From Usnea hakonensis (Eukaryota; Ascomycota; Lecanoromycetes; Lecanorales; Parmeliaceae), in assembly GCA_013423325.1 (NCBI GenBank), contig BLJB01000164.1, positions 1 through 64,000 of the forward strand: a stretch of 64,000 nt of DNA, given 5' to 3'. How positions within the stretch are numbered: the stretch's first letter is position 1; every line of letters begins with the position of its first letter. This document shows positions 1 to 11,871 of the stretch, one piece after another. The position numbers and the translations under genes were made by a program. The notes under the pieces were generated by a model. That model made no database searches. It was given only the letters and a program-made list of their open reading frames with translations, and was not told the origin of the DNA.

Positions 1-463
1 TATATATAGTATTAAAAGCGAAAAATTCGAAAAAGACGCTAAATAATCGATTATTAATCGATTATGATTATCTTCTTCATAATCATAATCGATTATGATT
101 ATGACGAAAAATAATCGATTATTCCGATTATCACTACAGAGGTTCTAGCGAATGCTACTGCTTCGTAGCTTACATGTTCATGTTAGTTAGTCCTTTCGTT
201 AAGGATCTCAAAACTGTCAATATCGATAAAGGACATGTCACCCTCGAAATAGCAAGTACGGCATCGTCTCAAAAATGACGCTAAGGAAATTAACCTCTTC
301 TGTTGCCCCAGATGTGCCATCGCTAAGCCCCTTCGGGTTAGACTGCTAACTAAGCACTAGCCGATCTGAGGGATTGGGGGCAACTCTCCTGAGACGACCA
401 GGAATTATTCCTATGTTTGAAAGTATAACTGAAAGTAAAATACCTTCTTAGAATTCTTTCCCA
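1..463. other. Intergenic, upstream of dcl2
   Basis: No gene is visible. The first 130 bases are AT-rich and consist largely of palindromes built on ATAATCGATTAT (listed separately). The rest is ordinary sequence that must contain the 5' leader and promoter of the Dicer-like gene. I recognise no TATA box or defined operator. Confidence 0.6.
42..123. repeat. Nested AT-rich palindromes / potential hairpin
   Basis: Positions 42-55 and 110-123 are the same 14-bp perfect palindrome (AATAATCGATTATT). Positions 79-102 form a perfect 24-bp palindrome. Positions 55-71 and 79-95 are a perfect 17-bp inverted repeat around a 7-nt loop, able to form a strong hairpin. I see no coding potential across it. 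It could be simple-sequence expansion, a cruciform-prone site or the edge of a decayed element. Confidence 0.8.
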
Positions 464-3400
464 ATGGCCGAGCTACGAGGCGGAAGCGCCATTGCTGATG
501 GGGGGCCCGCCATGCACAATGTCTTCAAGCCGCGATCTTATCAGCTCGAAATGTTTGAGGAGAGCATGCGGAGAAACATCATCGTTGCTGTACGACTTTC
601 TTCATCTATGAAGCTTCGGCGGCTAACACATTCAGATGGAAACTGGGTCAGGAAAGACATATGTGTACATCAGCTCACGCTTTGGTTTGATCTATTTCTG
701 ACTCAACTTTAGAGCCATCATGCGTATACGGGCAGAGCTAGAACGATGTGCACCAGGCATGGTATAGCTCTTTGCAGGGGCCATTTCTTGCCCTTTGACC
801 CTCTAATGGTTTCTGTAGATGGTATGGTTTTGCGTTCCAACCGTTGCCTTAGCCGAACAGCAACATAAGGCTCTGTCGACCCAGCTTCCGGCATTCAATG
901 CAAGAGTCCTTTCTGGGGCCGATAATGTTGATTTCTGGAGTGAACAGTGGATATGGGACGATGTTCTCAAAGGGATCGACATTGTCATTTCCACACACCA
1001 GGTAATTTAGATATGTCTTATGGGGCATCCAAGCTCTCGCTATTGACACTGCAGGTGCTCTTGGATGCACTCGTCCATGGATTCGTACAAATGTGTCAAT
1101 TGGCTTTGTTAGTATTCGACGAATGCCACTCTTGCACAGGTAACCATCCGTCAAACAAAATACTGCGGAATTTCTACCATGCATCTCCAGCTGAAGTTCG
1201 ACCCTCGATACTTGGCCTTTCTGCGAGTCCGGTTGTCAATAGCAAGGCTGGGAACCTCGGGTGGGTCAGACAGTCCTTTCTAGTTTCAAAGCACTACGAG
1301 AAGTCGCCCGAATTCTCATTCCGTGGTGCCTGCCCAGACGTTGCTAACTTAGACAAAGAATACTTGAGTCCAATCTAAATGCTATTTCCCGAACCCCGAA
1401 AATAAATCGTGAGGAGATGCTTCGGTTTATCCATCTACCCGAAATGGTCCGGCTTTTATATTTACCGGATGGTTCGGAACTCACAGCAACCCCAGTTTTG
1501 GAGCGCTTAAGCGAAATCTACAGAGGTCTTGATATTGACCAAGACCCATGGGTCATCAAAATGAAGTCAGATCCGCGAACTCGGAACGCTAAAGAACTCA
1601 AGAAAGCGTTGATAAGCAACAGGACGTAAGGACAATCGTTTTGAAACCCTCAACCTAGTTATCAAGCTGAAGGCTTTACTGACGTTGACCAAGAGATTGC
1701 CACGATCAGATAAAGGGTCTTTACGATAGAGCGCTGGCTGTTCATCGTGAGTTGGGTTCGTTCGCCGCTGAGTATTATATTCGACAATGTACTTCCAGAC
1801 TGCAAAAGAAAGCAGATGAGGGTTCATTCATCTTAGAAAGCGACCCCGAGAAGACATATCTAAGAAAGAAGTTAGCCGAAGTTGTCGCGGTCGAACGAGA
1901 AAATTGCCACTTGGAAAGCCATGCTACCTCCCCTAAAGTGCGGGTTTTGATTCAATGTCTGCGGGAAATTGACTCTCCAACATTCGCGGGCCTCATATTT
2001 GTACGCACGAGGGCGGAAGTGGCTGTATTGTCTCACATAATATCAGTACAAGCCCCATGGTTCAAAATTGCAACATTTGTAGGAGAGTCTGGTTTCTCAG
2101 GACGTCGGAATACAGTTGGCGATCTGGCCGACCTTAAGAACCAGAAAGAAACCCTGGACGATCTTCGTCTGGGTAGGAAGAATCTCGTTGTCACGACCAA
2201 TGCTCTAGAGGAGGGCATTGATGTATCCGCCTGCAACGTAGTCATTTGTTTTGACAGACCCCCTAATTTGAAATCATTCATTCAGCGAAGAGGTCGTGCA
2301 AGAAGGGTGGCGTCCAAATATGTCATTATGTTTGAGGACAAAGGATATCAACATAGCGACATTCTGATCTGGCAAGAGCTTGAAGAGGAAATGAGAAGGA
2401 CGTACATGGATGAATTAAGGATTCTCGAAGAGATACAGAGGCTGGAATCCATTGAAGAGACGCCCGATCGAGAATTTACTGTTCGATCAAGTGGGTAAGT
2501 AGTTTACGAAATGACTCACGGGCATGACCTTTACTAATGCAACAGTACCATACAGCGCTAAGCTTACTCTAGACGATGCTGTCCAGCACCTGTATCATTT
2601 CTGCGCTACTCTGCCGGCATCGCCGTACGTAGATTCAACCCCCATATTTGTATTTGAAGCACATTCTACTGGTGGCGATGAAAAATGTATATCAGCGCAG
2701 GTATTCCTGCCAACTTCGGTCGATGTCTCTGTTCGCAGCGCTTGCAGCAAATCTCTGTGGATCACTGAAAAGATGGCCCGCAAGGATGCGGCATTCGAAG
2801 CCTACAAAGCCTTATACCATGCTGGTCTTGTCAACGACAACCTGTTGCCATTAGGATATGTTGATGCGGCAGTAGATGAAGCGTACAGCGATGTTGAGAA
2901 GCGTCCGAGTACTGTGAAAGTTTCTGACCAGATTGATGTATGGCCTTCCCTTGAACAGTTTCCGGGCCACAGTTACGGATCACTCGTCAGTATCACGGGT
3001 CAGGACCAGATCACAACCGATATGATAATGCTACTGCCGGGTAAAATGCCAGCGATTACCGGTACAACCAACTTGTATTGGGACCAAAACACAACGTTTC
3101 AGTTGAATTTTAGCCCTGAAACAGCAACCTTTTCGCCTGCGGTCACAGCCTCGGCTGCCCGGATCACGTTTCTTCTGCTAGAATCAGTCTTCAGAGGTAG
3201 GGTGGACTGTGGCCGTTATGATTTCACGGTATCTTTTATGCCTTCAACTGGTATAGACCATACAGACCATCAGACGTGGCTATCATCTCATTCTGGGGCA
3301 ACAAAGGCCGAAGATCTTTGCTTTCAGAACCTTGTCAAAGATGTCGGTCTGGTCAGAGATCTTAGCAACAACGGAACATTACACATCTTTCATGACGTAA

Positions 3401-5322
3401 GACACACAGCACTAGAAGACACTCTTCTTAAGGGCGGTAGTAATGTCCTTCAGCATCCAAGCACGGATATTTGCTTGTCAGACAAATGGCAGTGTCGAAC
3501 CCGTGAAGGGGACCCTATTCGCGGCGTGCAGCTCGATCGGATCGATCCCAATCAATGTGTCCTAATGCAGGTGAAAAAGTTGCCAAAGAGAGCTGACTTT
3601 CTGCACCCAGTCCCCGGCGGTAACCCGAGTCCTTCTGACCAGTCTGGACTCCAATGGCTGCCTGCGGAAAAGTGTGAGATAAACAGGTTACCCTTCAGCT
3701 ACTCACGTTTTGCGTTGTTTATTCCATCAATTCTTCACAAGGTCCAAGTTGCGATGATCGGAGAAAATCTTTGCAGTACTGTCCTTTCCCCGTTACACTT
3801 CACGGATCGAAGCCTAGTAACCACAGCGATCAGCGCTTCGTCGGCACATGAAGCTACAGATTATCAGCGCCTCGAGACGCTTGGAGACAGCATCCTGAAG
3901 TACATGACCTCTCTAACCCTAATGGCCGAACATTCTCACTACCATGAAGGTATCCGTACGTAATTCCGGCCTTCATATCTCTTCCACTTGATTATATCAA
4001 GTCTGCAACATGTCTTGGGAGACTCCAATTTGAAGACAACATACTGACTTTGAGATCATGGTCCAGTCTCGCACAAAAAGGACCACATAGTCTCCAATGG
4101 CTCGCTTGCGACTGCAGCTATGAGGATTGGATTGGATCGATTCATTATCACAAAACCATTCACCGGCCATAAATGGCGGCCGCTATACAACGGAAATTTA
4201 GCTGCGGACCAGCCTGAGCGAAGTCGTGAAATGTCTACCAAGACCCTTGCGGACGTCGTCGAGGCCCTGATAGGCGCCTCATATCTTGATGGAGGGCTAC
4301 AGAAGACAATTGCTTCCCTGGAGATTTTCTTGCCAAAAGTCCCATGGTCCACAGCTTTGCGGGCGAGCCAGGTATTATATAAGATTTACGAGCTTCAGGC
4401 TCCGGTGTGTCACGTTGTTGAAGCCGAAAAGGTGATCTCGCATGACTTCAATCTCAAGTCTCTCTTTATCGAGGCTCTGACCCACCCGTCCTGCCATGGA
4501 TCCAACACCAGTTCATCCTATCAGCGGTTAGAGTTTTGTGGCGATGCCATACTTGACAACATCGTCACTTTGACCGCATTTGCCCGCGACCCTCCTCTGC
4601 CAACCCACAAACTGCACCTTATCCGCGCTGCTTTGGTCAATGCTAACTTTCTCGGCTTTCTTTGCCTTACCCTATCGATCTCCGTCAGTCACTTTGAGGC
4701 ACTCTGCAACCAATCTAAAGAAATGTCCACCATCCATTCACCTCGCCTCTTTTACTTGTGGCAATCAATGCGTTTTGCATCGCCGTCTGTTAGTCGTGCC
4801 CAACAAGACTGCCTTGCGCGCCTCGAGACCACCCACACGCATATATCGGACTCTCTAGCTCATGGAGACTGTTACCCATGGACTGCCCTTGCGCGGCTGG
4901 AACCTCCTAAGTTCTTCTCGGATATGGTCGAATCCATATTAGGTGCCATTTGGGTCGACACCCATGGATCTTTGGCTGAGTGCGAAAGGTTCCTCGAGCA
5001 CCTCGGGCTGATGACTTACCTGCGCCGAGTCTTGGATAATGAGATCGCAGTGTTACACCCAAAAGAGGAGCTGGGCCAATTAGCTGACCAAGACAAGGTC
5101 AGATATGTTCTTGGAAAGGAAAATGAAGACGGCGAGGAAGGTCTGACATGTTCAGTCTATGTAGGAGAGAGACTGATTTCGAAGGTCGGAAATGGGCTAA
5201 GTCCCAGGGAAGTGCAGACGAGAGCAGCGGATGAAAGCTGTAGTATCTTGAGAAGGGAAAGGTCGATTTCGGGCTGTGAGATTTTTGTAAACGCTACAAA
5301 GGCGGATGAAAAATGCGATTGA
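464..5322 (+). CDS. dcl2: Dicer-like protein 2 (RNA-silencing ribonuclease III)
   Basis: Cuts double-stranded RNA into small interfering RNAs; fungal DCL2 is the main antiviral and quelling Dicer. Nine exons fit in phase (464-589, 636-664, 713-761, 819-1001, 1055-1260, 1353-1625, 1694-2494, 2556-3949, 4067-5322) and give about 1,438 aa, normal for the family. Domain order: DExD/H helicase with the ATP-binding loop ETGSGKT assembled across the first intron, DECH box at about 1117-1128, helicase C-terminal domain with QRRGRAR (about 2283-2303), Dicer dimerisation fold (from about 2556), then two RNase III domains. RNase IIIa carries LETLGDS (about 3870-3890) and RNase IIIb carries LEFCGDA (about 4530-4550). 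The distal acidic residues lie in DVVEAL and DMVESI, so both active sites look intact. I see no clear PAZ domain or C-terminal dsRBD, as is usual for DCL2. The intron at 1261-1352 is long and its borders are the least certain. Confidence 0.93.
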
Positions 5323-6010
5323 GATGAAGAAGAAGAGGCTAAGCAGCAGGAAGGCCAAAGTACCAAGACAGGATTATGACGGCTGATGAATGATGAATGT
5401 TCAGAATATTTTTTGGATAAAGAGAATCGATCAAAAGCCCTATCGCTCACCTGCACTCTGCAAGCCTTTGCCATGATTATATCACAGGGTGAAGATGGAT
5501 ACCATGGTAGAATGTCGAGATCAGGGCAAGATCGTCTCAGTGGCAGTCCTTACGATTTCGGAGACGCGGGTAGGAATGGCCGAACGCTACTCGTTAAATC
5601 TTGATGCTGTCGAATTGGACAGTGCCGAGCTCCAGGCAACGACATGCCCATACTAAGAGTTCGAGCGACAATGGAGATAGGTGTGTGAAGTGCACGCATC
5701 TTGCCGTCATTACCCTTCTCCAAATAGGCGACTCGAGACGTGCAGAAAGGGCTTATGGCAACTGATTTCTGAAGGGGGCCAACATTCCTAGCGGTGTATA
5801 TTCCATCGTTGTGATCTTATCTTGATCTAGGGATAGTGTCGAATTTCATGGGTTGAACAAAACTCGTAAGAAGGCTTGCATCTACGAATACGATGCAGTA
5901 CCTGACACGCAAATAAAGGTGCTATCAGTAGACACAGGCGTGCTTTTCTTGACGCCGACTGCTCCAGAAAATGCAAAGTGTTTAAGGCAAGAAAGTCTTT
6001 CATTCAAACA
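5323..6010. other. Intergenic between convergent dcl2 and proteasome alpha-2
   Basis: This is the 3'-flanking sequence of two convergent genes. Short open frames occur, but none has a recognisable product or consistent splice signals. I see nothing else in it. Confidence 0.6.
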
Positions 6011-7291
6011 TCATAGATTTGTAAGGTAGTCTTCTATCTCCTGCTCGAGTTATCAGTACCAGCATTATTCTCGTAATCTTAATGCGAATTTACTGTATCG
6101 CAAATAGTATTGCTACTTTGGGAATACGTACCTCTTTGCTCAATTTTCGAAACCTAGGTCCGACCGCTCCATGAACCCCTTCATACCCAAGTAGATCATT
6201 CGCAGGTGCTCCGACGATGCCTGTATCATACTAGTAAGCCTTGTGTGCAGCTTTATAGGGGGCGCTAGCGATACCGATTTCGACAGTCTCTCCGTTCATC
6301 TCGCCCTCAATAGTTTCCTTCAAGGTCAGCAACGCAATATGCACCGCATCTTCTAGCTCCAAATCTTCTTTGTATCTTTTCTCAAGGAAGGTCTTTGCAC
6401 TGGTGGCACTTTTGCCAATAGCGGTGGCTTTCCAGGGAAAGTCTAGAAATTCTCAAGCTTAGCATTTGCCTTTAGAGGTAGGTATCGAGTCATGAGAGCA
6501 AGGCAGGGAAGACTGTGCCTCACAACCCAGGATATGGTGTGGATAGGAAACCAACTGGACGGAAAACTGCTTACAGCTGCCACTGGGATCCACCTGATAC
6601 AGACTCGGACCACCTTTCAAAATCCCTCCGGTCTTCCCGCTCGCCTTCTTCTTCTCCGCATCCGTTTCTAGTCCTTCTTCTGCCAGCTCTGGTGTCTCTG
6701 GTTCCACTCCATCATCCCACCCTGCTATCAGAAGACTGACACCGTAAGGCCGTACTCCACCGCTTTGCGTTGCTTCTTGCATTACTCGAGCAACATCCTG
6801 GACAAGAATCCGAGTGGGTGGATATTCGTTGTATATTCGCTTGTAGCCAGTATGGGAGACTTTGCGGGCTTTGTCCACGAGAACGCGATAATCAGGACCC
6901 ATGCCGCTGTAAACCATGCCAATGTTTGGAGTAATGAGAGAGACCTTGGAGAGCGAAGGAGGATCGATGAGCGGCGAGGACGATTTCTTTTCAGTGGCAA
7001 GGACGATACCATTGGTCGCTTCGCCAGTATAAGTGTACTGTAAAAGACTGATGGAGGGTGCTGTCACTACCTTTTATACCTAGAGATGTAACTCCTTGGT
7101 TGACCGCATTGAGGGCATATTCTACCCTGTCATTAGCTGAGCTCACAGTGGCGGCGAGACATAGCATATTGAACCTATTTGCACAAGCTTTCCACTGCCT
7201 GCGTGTCAGCATATATCTACGAAATGAAGGAGGGAATTGGATCTTGCCTGGGAGAGAAAGTGGTGAGGGAGAAGGAATATCGGTCCGCCAT
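6011..7291 (-). CDS. PRE8: 20S proteasome subunit alpha type-2 (Pre8/PSMA2)
   Basis: Alpha-ring subunit of the 20S core protease. Seven exons fit in phase: 7248-7291, 7175-7194, 7071-7121, 6575-7018, 6275-6442, 6132-6220 and 6011-6040, giving 281 aa. The start reads MADRYSFSLTTFSPSGKLVQ. SPSGKLVQIEYA, the signature near the alpha-subunit N-terminus, is split over three exons, one of them only 20 nt long. The core contains NGIVLATEKK, GMGPDYRVLVDKARK, MQEATQSGGVRP and QVDPSG, and the end reads EIEDYLTNL. The first intron (7195-7247) begins with GC instead of GT (CAG|GCAAGA). Before LYQVDPSG sits an insertion of about 30 acidic/lysine-rich residues that makes the protein longer than the roughly 250 aa of yeast Pre8. 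The gene is divergent from the RING-CH gene. Confidence 0.95.
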
Positions 7292-7681
7292 GACGGCTGA
7301 ACTGGCAATCTGACGGGCACAGGAACAGACTGTAAGACCTATTCAACGTGTAAAAAGAAACAGAAACTGAGAACAGATCAAGGTAGGGGCAAGGTCTGAT
7401 TTTATGCACTGATGTTGAAAGGTAAGGTATGTACTCCGTAGGTAGGTACACAGGGGAGCTAGGTCTACGCGGTTCCGCCGAGGTTTAGCCTTCTGTGGTC
7501 GAGTATCTCAAGGGCTATACGGAGTAGGGCTACCGGAGACGTTGCTTTATTGATTCATCGACCTTTGTCATGTCTATGCTTTCCGTCGTATCAATACAAT
7601 TTCGGTCTAGAGATCCTAATGATCTAGGAGCAGGGTAGATGTCTTTCCCTTCTAATATTCTTGCGGCTTCATAGAGACATT
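7292..7681. promoter_or_regulatory. Divergent promoter region, proteasome alpha-2 / RING-CH
   Basis: A 390-bp spacer between two divergent starts must hold both promoters. It contains two copies of the 9-mer TACTCCGTA or its complement (7433-7441 and 7518-7526), a motif that recurs in other intergenic stretches of this window. No proteasome-type control element could be recognised with confidence. Confidence 0.45.
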
Positions 7682-8731
7682 ATGACCTCCACAGGCTTCA
7701 ACCCAAGACCAGAATGCCATTTACCTTCTGGGCCTCAAGCTTCTCAAGATAACTCATCTATGCCTGGTGCTTTTTACGAAGACCCAACTTCTTCATCAAC
7801 TTCGGATGAACCGCGAAGGCCAAGATCAACTACTTCTCCAGAGCCAAAAAGGAAGTATTGGCCTCCTAGAACCTGCCGAATATGTTTAGAAAGCGTGGAG
7901 CCGACATTCTATCCACCTTCCGATAGTGTCCCCGAGATGTTTCAGTCATCACCATCAGCGACATATGAATCTCCCGATCCTGAAGCTGGTCGACTTCTGC
8001 GACCTTGCAAGTGTAAAGGATCCTCGAAATACGTCCATGAGGGCTGTCTTCAAGCATGGCGACACGCCGATCCTGACTATGGCAAGAGGAATTACTGGCA
8101 GTGCCCGACTTGCGGATTTCGCTACCGTCTAGAGAGAATGCAATGGGGCCGGTGGATCAGTAGCACTGCCACACAGATTACTCTGACTTGCTTTATTTTC
8201 TTCATGGCTATGTTCGTTATGGGATTCGTTGCTGACCCCATTATCAATCTCTATGTTGATCCGTACTCATTCATCTCATCCGCGCCTTTCTCCAAAGTTG
8301 GGGCTCGTGTTGATCCAATACTCACTGACGATGACATCGCAAGTTGGACAGAGCATTTTATCAAAGGACTAGCATCGCTAGGATTGCTTGGCTTCGTGAA
8401 GGTACTTTTCGCCTTGTCGCCATGGCAGTGGTGGAATATCAGGACATCGGGCATCATGAATGCTGGCGGCCGTTCTGGCAATACTGGGCGGGATCGTCTA
8501 GCAAGCATTAGCTGGGTGGTTGTCGTCATCGGCATTGCCACTTTTCTTTGGGTACATGTCTTGCTTTCCAATTGCTGTGTAACGAGGCTGACGCTTTTCT
8601 AGGCTGTCTACAAAGGCGTCCGTGCATGGAGTCGTCGAACTCTAGAAAAAGCCGGGGAAAGAGTCATGGATGTTGCAGCGGACGACGACGACGAGCCTTC
8701 AGATCAGAGCGGTCACGATCCCAGCGCTTGA
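7682..8731 (+). CDS. RING-CH (MARCH-type) membrane E3 ubiquitin ligase
   Basis: Predicted membrane-anchored ubiquitin ligase. Two exons (7682-8551, 8603-8731) give 332 aa, and the frame closes exactly. The C4HC3 zinc finger is complete: CRIC (about aa 66-69), then CKCKGSSKYVHEGCLQAW, then CPTC (about aa 145-148). After it come at least three hydrophobic segments (encoded about 8170-8250, 8360-8420, 8505-8550) and a short acidic tail with a DDDDE run. The N-terminal 60 residues are Ser/Pro-rich. I started at the first ATG (7682); the longer open frame upstream begins only at a TTG. Substrates and membrane location (ER, vacuole or mitochondrion) cannot be told from sequence. Confidence 0.88.
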
Positions 8732-9573
8732 AAGATGGATATGGTTCACGAGAGCAAGATCCATTGAAGTAAGACCCTACGAATAGAACGTCATCCAGCT
8801 CCATGGCACGTCTATGAACTACCGAGACTACTTGCAAGAATTGAACGGCCTGTACAGTAGACCATCTCTACTGAAGTGCGATTTCTAGATGTTCGCCGCT
8901 AGAATTGGAAGCTTCAATTTCCAGCTTAGCCACCTTCGGCCAAAAACGCAAAACTTAAGTTGCCACGACTCTTTCAATGACGTGCCGATTAGTCAATCTG
9001 CGAAGAGCTACACCTTGCCGGAACGCAAGAGATAACAGCGTCATGCTAATCTCAAAGAGTTTTCGCAAGAATTGCCTTTCCTTTTGCCAACAAAGTCATT
9101 GCTCCTACAATGTCTCGATGCAGCACATCCCTCTAAATTGAGACGAATGCTCGCATGTCTGGCAGGAATGGTACATTCATCCATTTTCATTGCCTCTCTC
9201 TGAAAATAAAGTACGCAAGCGTTGACCTTGGAATATCGGACCCCTCTGAAACGGCAATGATCACGTATTGGCAGGAACAGCAAATTTAGGTACTTTCAGA
9301 ATGTCCAGATTAGCAGCCTTCTAGGCCTCCTTCGGTGTATGAATTTCGTATTCAATGCCGTCATCTCATCCGTAAATTGAAAGATGAGAAATTTACACCG
9401 TTGATTTTTGTCATCTACTAAAGGTAGACAGTAGAATACACTACTGTAACACCCTGTGGATTAGTCTACCTAGAACTCCTCTGACCTTCGTAGGATCTTC
9501 ATGAGCCAAGGTGAAGAGCACAGCGGTGCTTAAGGAGAATGCTGCTTTCTCTTTCCAAAAATCCTGCACCCCA
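8732..9573. other. Intergenic, convergent 3' flanks
   Basis: It lies between the ends of the RING-CH and TMEM135-like genes. The longest open frame is an unconvincing 80-codon one on the minus strand. I see no gene, repeat or RNA. Confidence 0.55.
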
Positions 9574-10988
9574 TTAGCTTCTGTTTGCTAAAGCGCAAGC
9601 CAAATGAGGGCTGACTTTAGCATCATAGTCCCTTGGGAAGATCGTCGCCAACGCTCTTGGGGCGACAAACAAGGCTGATTCCATTCTCCGCTTTTCAGCT
9701 TCGATCAAGGTGGACCATCCGCACAGCACACAGCCAGCTCCAATACAGAGACCGGAGTCCCACATCGTAGGCGTGATGGTCTCTCGGCTAATGATTCTAG
9801 GCCCTAGTCGAGTGCGTGACAAACATACGCCATAATAGAAGAAGCCGACAAATGCACCCAAGAATGCCGAAGACCGCACGGCTTCTTCACATCCCCTTTT
9901 TAATGCCCTGAACGATGGTTTCCTTGCTATGATTAAGAGCTGAAACGGCAAATTCGTCGCCAAAGCAAACTGGAATGCCCTCGAAAACCGTACAGCAGCG
10001 TGCCAGTGACAAGATGGGCCTGTGCCCATATGCACCATTTCGCAAGGAATAGGAGTCGTCTTGACTGGATCGCCCCAGACCAATGGCCACCCATAGTCAC
10101 TACACATACCCTGTAGTATATGAGCTTGTCCGGTGTCTTCACCGTAAATGAACTCTCCGGCGTGGGCTTTGCGTAGAACGTGGATTAGGCGGTGATCAAT
10201 GTGTGCTGCTTGACCAATCCACTTATTGTAGGCTCGGGGCAGGCGATCGGGGAGGTAGAACCAGGCCCACATCTTCAAAAATACAGAATCAGTACTGCTT
10301 CTACGTGGTAGGGAAGTAAGGACCTAAGAACAAGATGGCTAGGTACGAAATTCGAAGTCTCAGAGCTCACGGAGTACCGATAAAGAAGAAAGATTCCGAG
10401 ATGTAGACATACGATTCTGCTAGAGCTTATTGCAAATATAAGGGTGTCTGAATATCGCGAGACGATTGCGAAGATGGAAGAAATGGATGGTATGAGCACG
10501 AAGGATCGATCAGGGCGCCGATACAGAGCGACGACCAGGCTGTCAAGAGCGCGGGTGACGGCTAAAAGAGTGAGGTCTATAGTCTCGCCTGCCAGAATAG
10601 CTGAAGAAGCCTGAGAAACATTCGAGTCGATGACCTGAGTAGCTTGTAGTGTGAGACATGGATGGTGGCCAACATGTTGGCGGTGATCTTGCGCAGCTTG
10701 CCTTGAGCTCTTTGGGTCATCCTTGGCCCTGTAATTCAAAATTTCCAAGCTGAACCAAGCCGACATGGCGGCAGCCAGAAAACGAGATGCCACTTGGCTT
10801 GTAATGGGAAACCGTTTCGATGGTAATCTTTGGCCCATGCCGGGTGAAGTCGCACAGTCGAACAATAGGCGTAAAGGCCACTGTAGTAAGGTGTAGCCAC
10901 CAACCACTGCCGCACAGAAGCTGCATTAGGACCTTGGCGTCAGCTTTACCTCCTTGAGGGGGTTGAGAGAGCACTGAATGAGGTCCAT
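9574..10988 (-). CDS. TMEM135-like multi-pass membrane protein
   Basis: Fungal relative of TMEM135/peroxisomal membrane protein 52, a family linked to peroxisome and mitochondrion membranes; its biochemical role is unsettled. The C-terminal exon (9574-10272) is clear. It holds LPRAYNKWI, the cysteine-containing CEMVHMGTGPSC, several hydrophobic segments, and the hallmark end CGWSTLIEAEKRR..ALFVAPRALAT. A preceding exon (10413-10880) carries TIDLTLLAVTRALD, also typical. A 13-codon first exon (10950-10988) joins in phase, giving 401 aa, but the 5' end is unsure. The stretch VVGGYTLLQ just inside my first intron looks like family sequence, so the true start or first splice may differ. Confidence 0.72.
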
Positions 10989-11871
10989 AACGTGAATACT
11001 ACATGTCTTAAAACTAAAGAGAAGAGCCAACAAGAAAACCGTAAACGAGGAAGATGCGTACGTAGGAGATCTACGAACTGCAAAGGACGCTGCCAGAACA
11101 GAATATATCTATCGCAAAACACCTAGATTAGCGAATTGTTTTGTTTAGTTGTTTCTACTGCCCCGAAAGTCACGACAACTTCAGCGTATAAAGGTTACCC
11201 TTGGGATTACACGACATTAGACCGAGGAAACTGTGCTTACTGAAGACAGAATGTTGACCCTTGCCGACTTCTTTCTGTATATAAGGAGAAAGAGACTCAG
11301 CAGCTTGGGTGCGGTGATGGAGATATAGGCCACTCCGTAGGCCCTCAGCGGTCTATAGCGGCACTCTATACGTGAGCAAGAGAATCGTGGTTCGGATACG
11401 GTTTGATATTGCAGACGAGATCATAGAAAGTGTTTCTTGAGACTCACGGAAATAGCGACAGGGTCCGAACAATTTGAGCCAGCAGATTTTGGGATTCCAT
11501 GGCTCTCGCCATGCTGGAGTTATTGTTATTGATTCAACTAACATGACGTATCAAATTCTGACAGCAGGTGCCATAGACACTAATTGGATGCAGCCATCTC
11601 TTTCCTCACACTTATACACATTGTAGTCTGGAGTAGGAAAGGAGAGAAAGTCGAGGACTAGATAATTCTACACCGTAGAGGCTCCCTTTCCGTTCCAAAC
11701 AAGCGGGAGCTGCAGGAGGAAGTCTAATTCTAACCCTAAATCCATCCGCCAACCCGACGTGCCGAAGTGCGCGCGTACCTTAGCCGTTGCTTAGTAGTCC
11801 TCGTAGAGCTGTACTTATACCCCCCTCCAGCCTCACTGCTCGGTATTTCTTCTTGAGAGAATTTGCTCACC
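10989..11871. other. Intergenic / divergent promoter, TMEM135-like and CENP-Q-like
   Basis: About 0.9 kb between two divergent genes. It holds a one-mismatch copy of the TACTCCGTA motif (11331-11339). No gene or RNA is recognised. Confidence 0.5.

Noticed and set aside
9041..9283. 80-codon minus-strand frame between the RING-CH and TMEM135-like genes
   Set aside because: No family resemblance, no splice partners, and a composition like the surrounding non-coding DNA.
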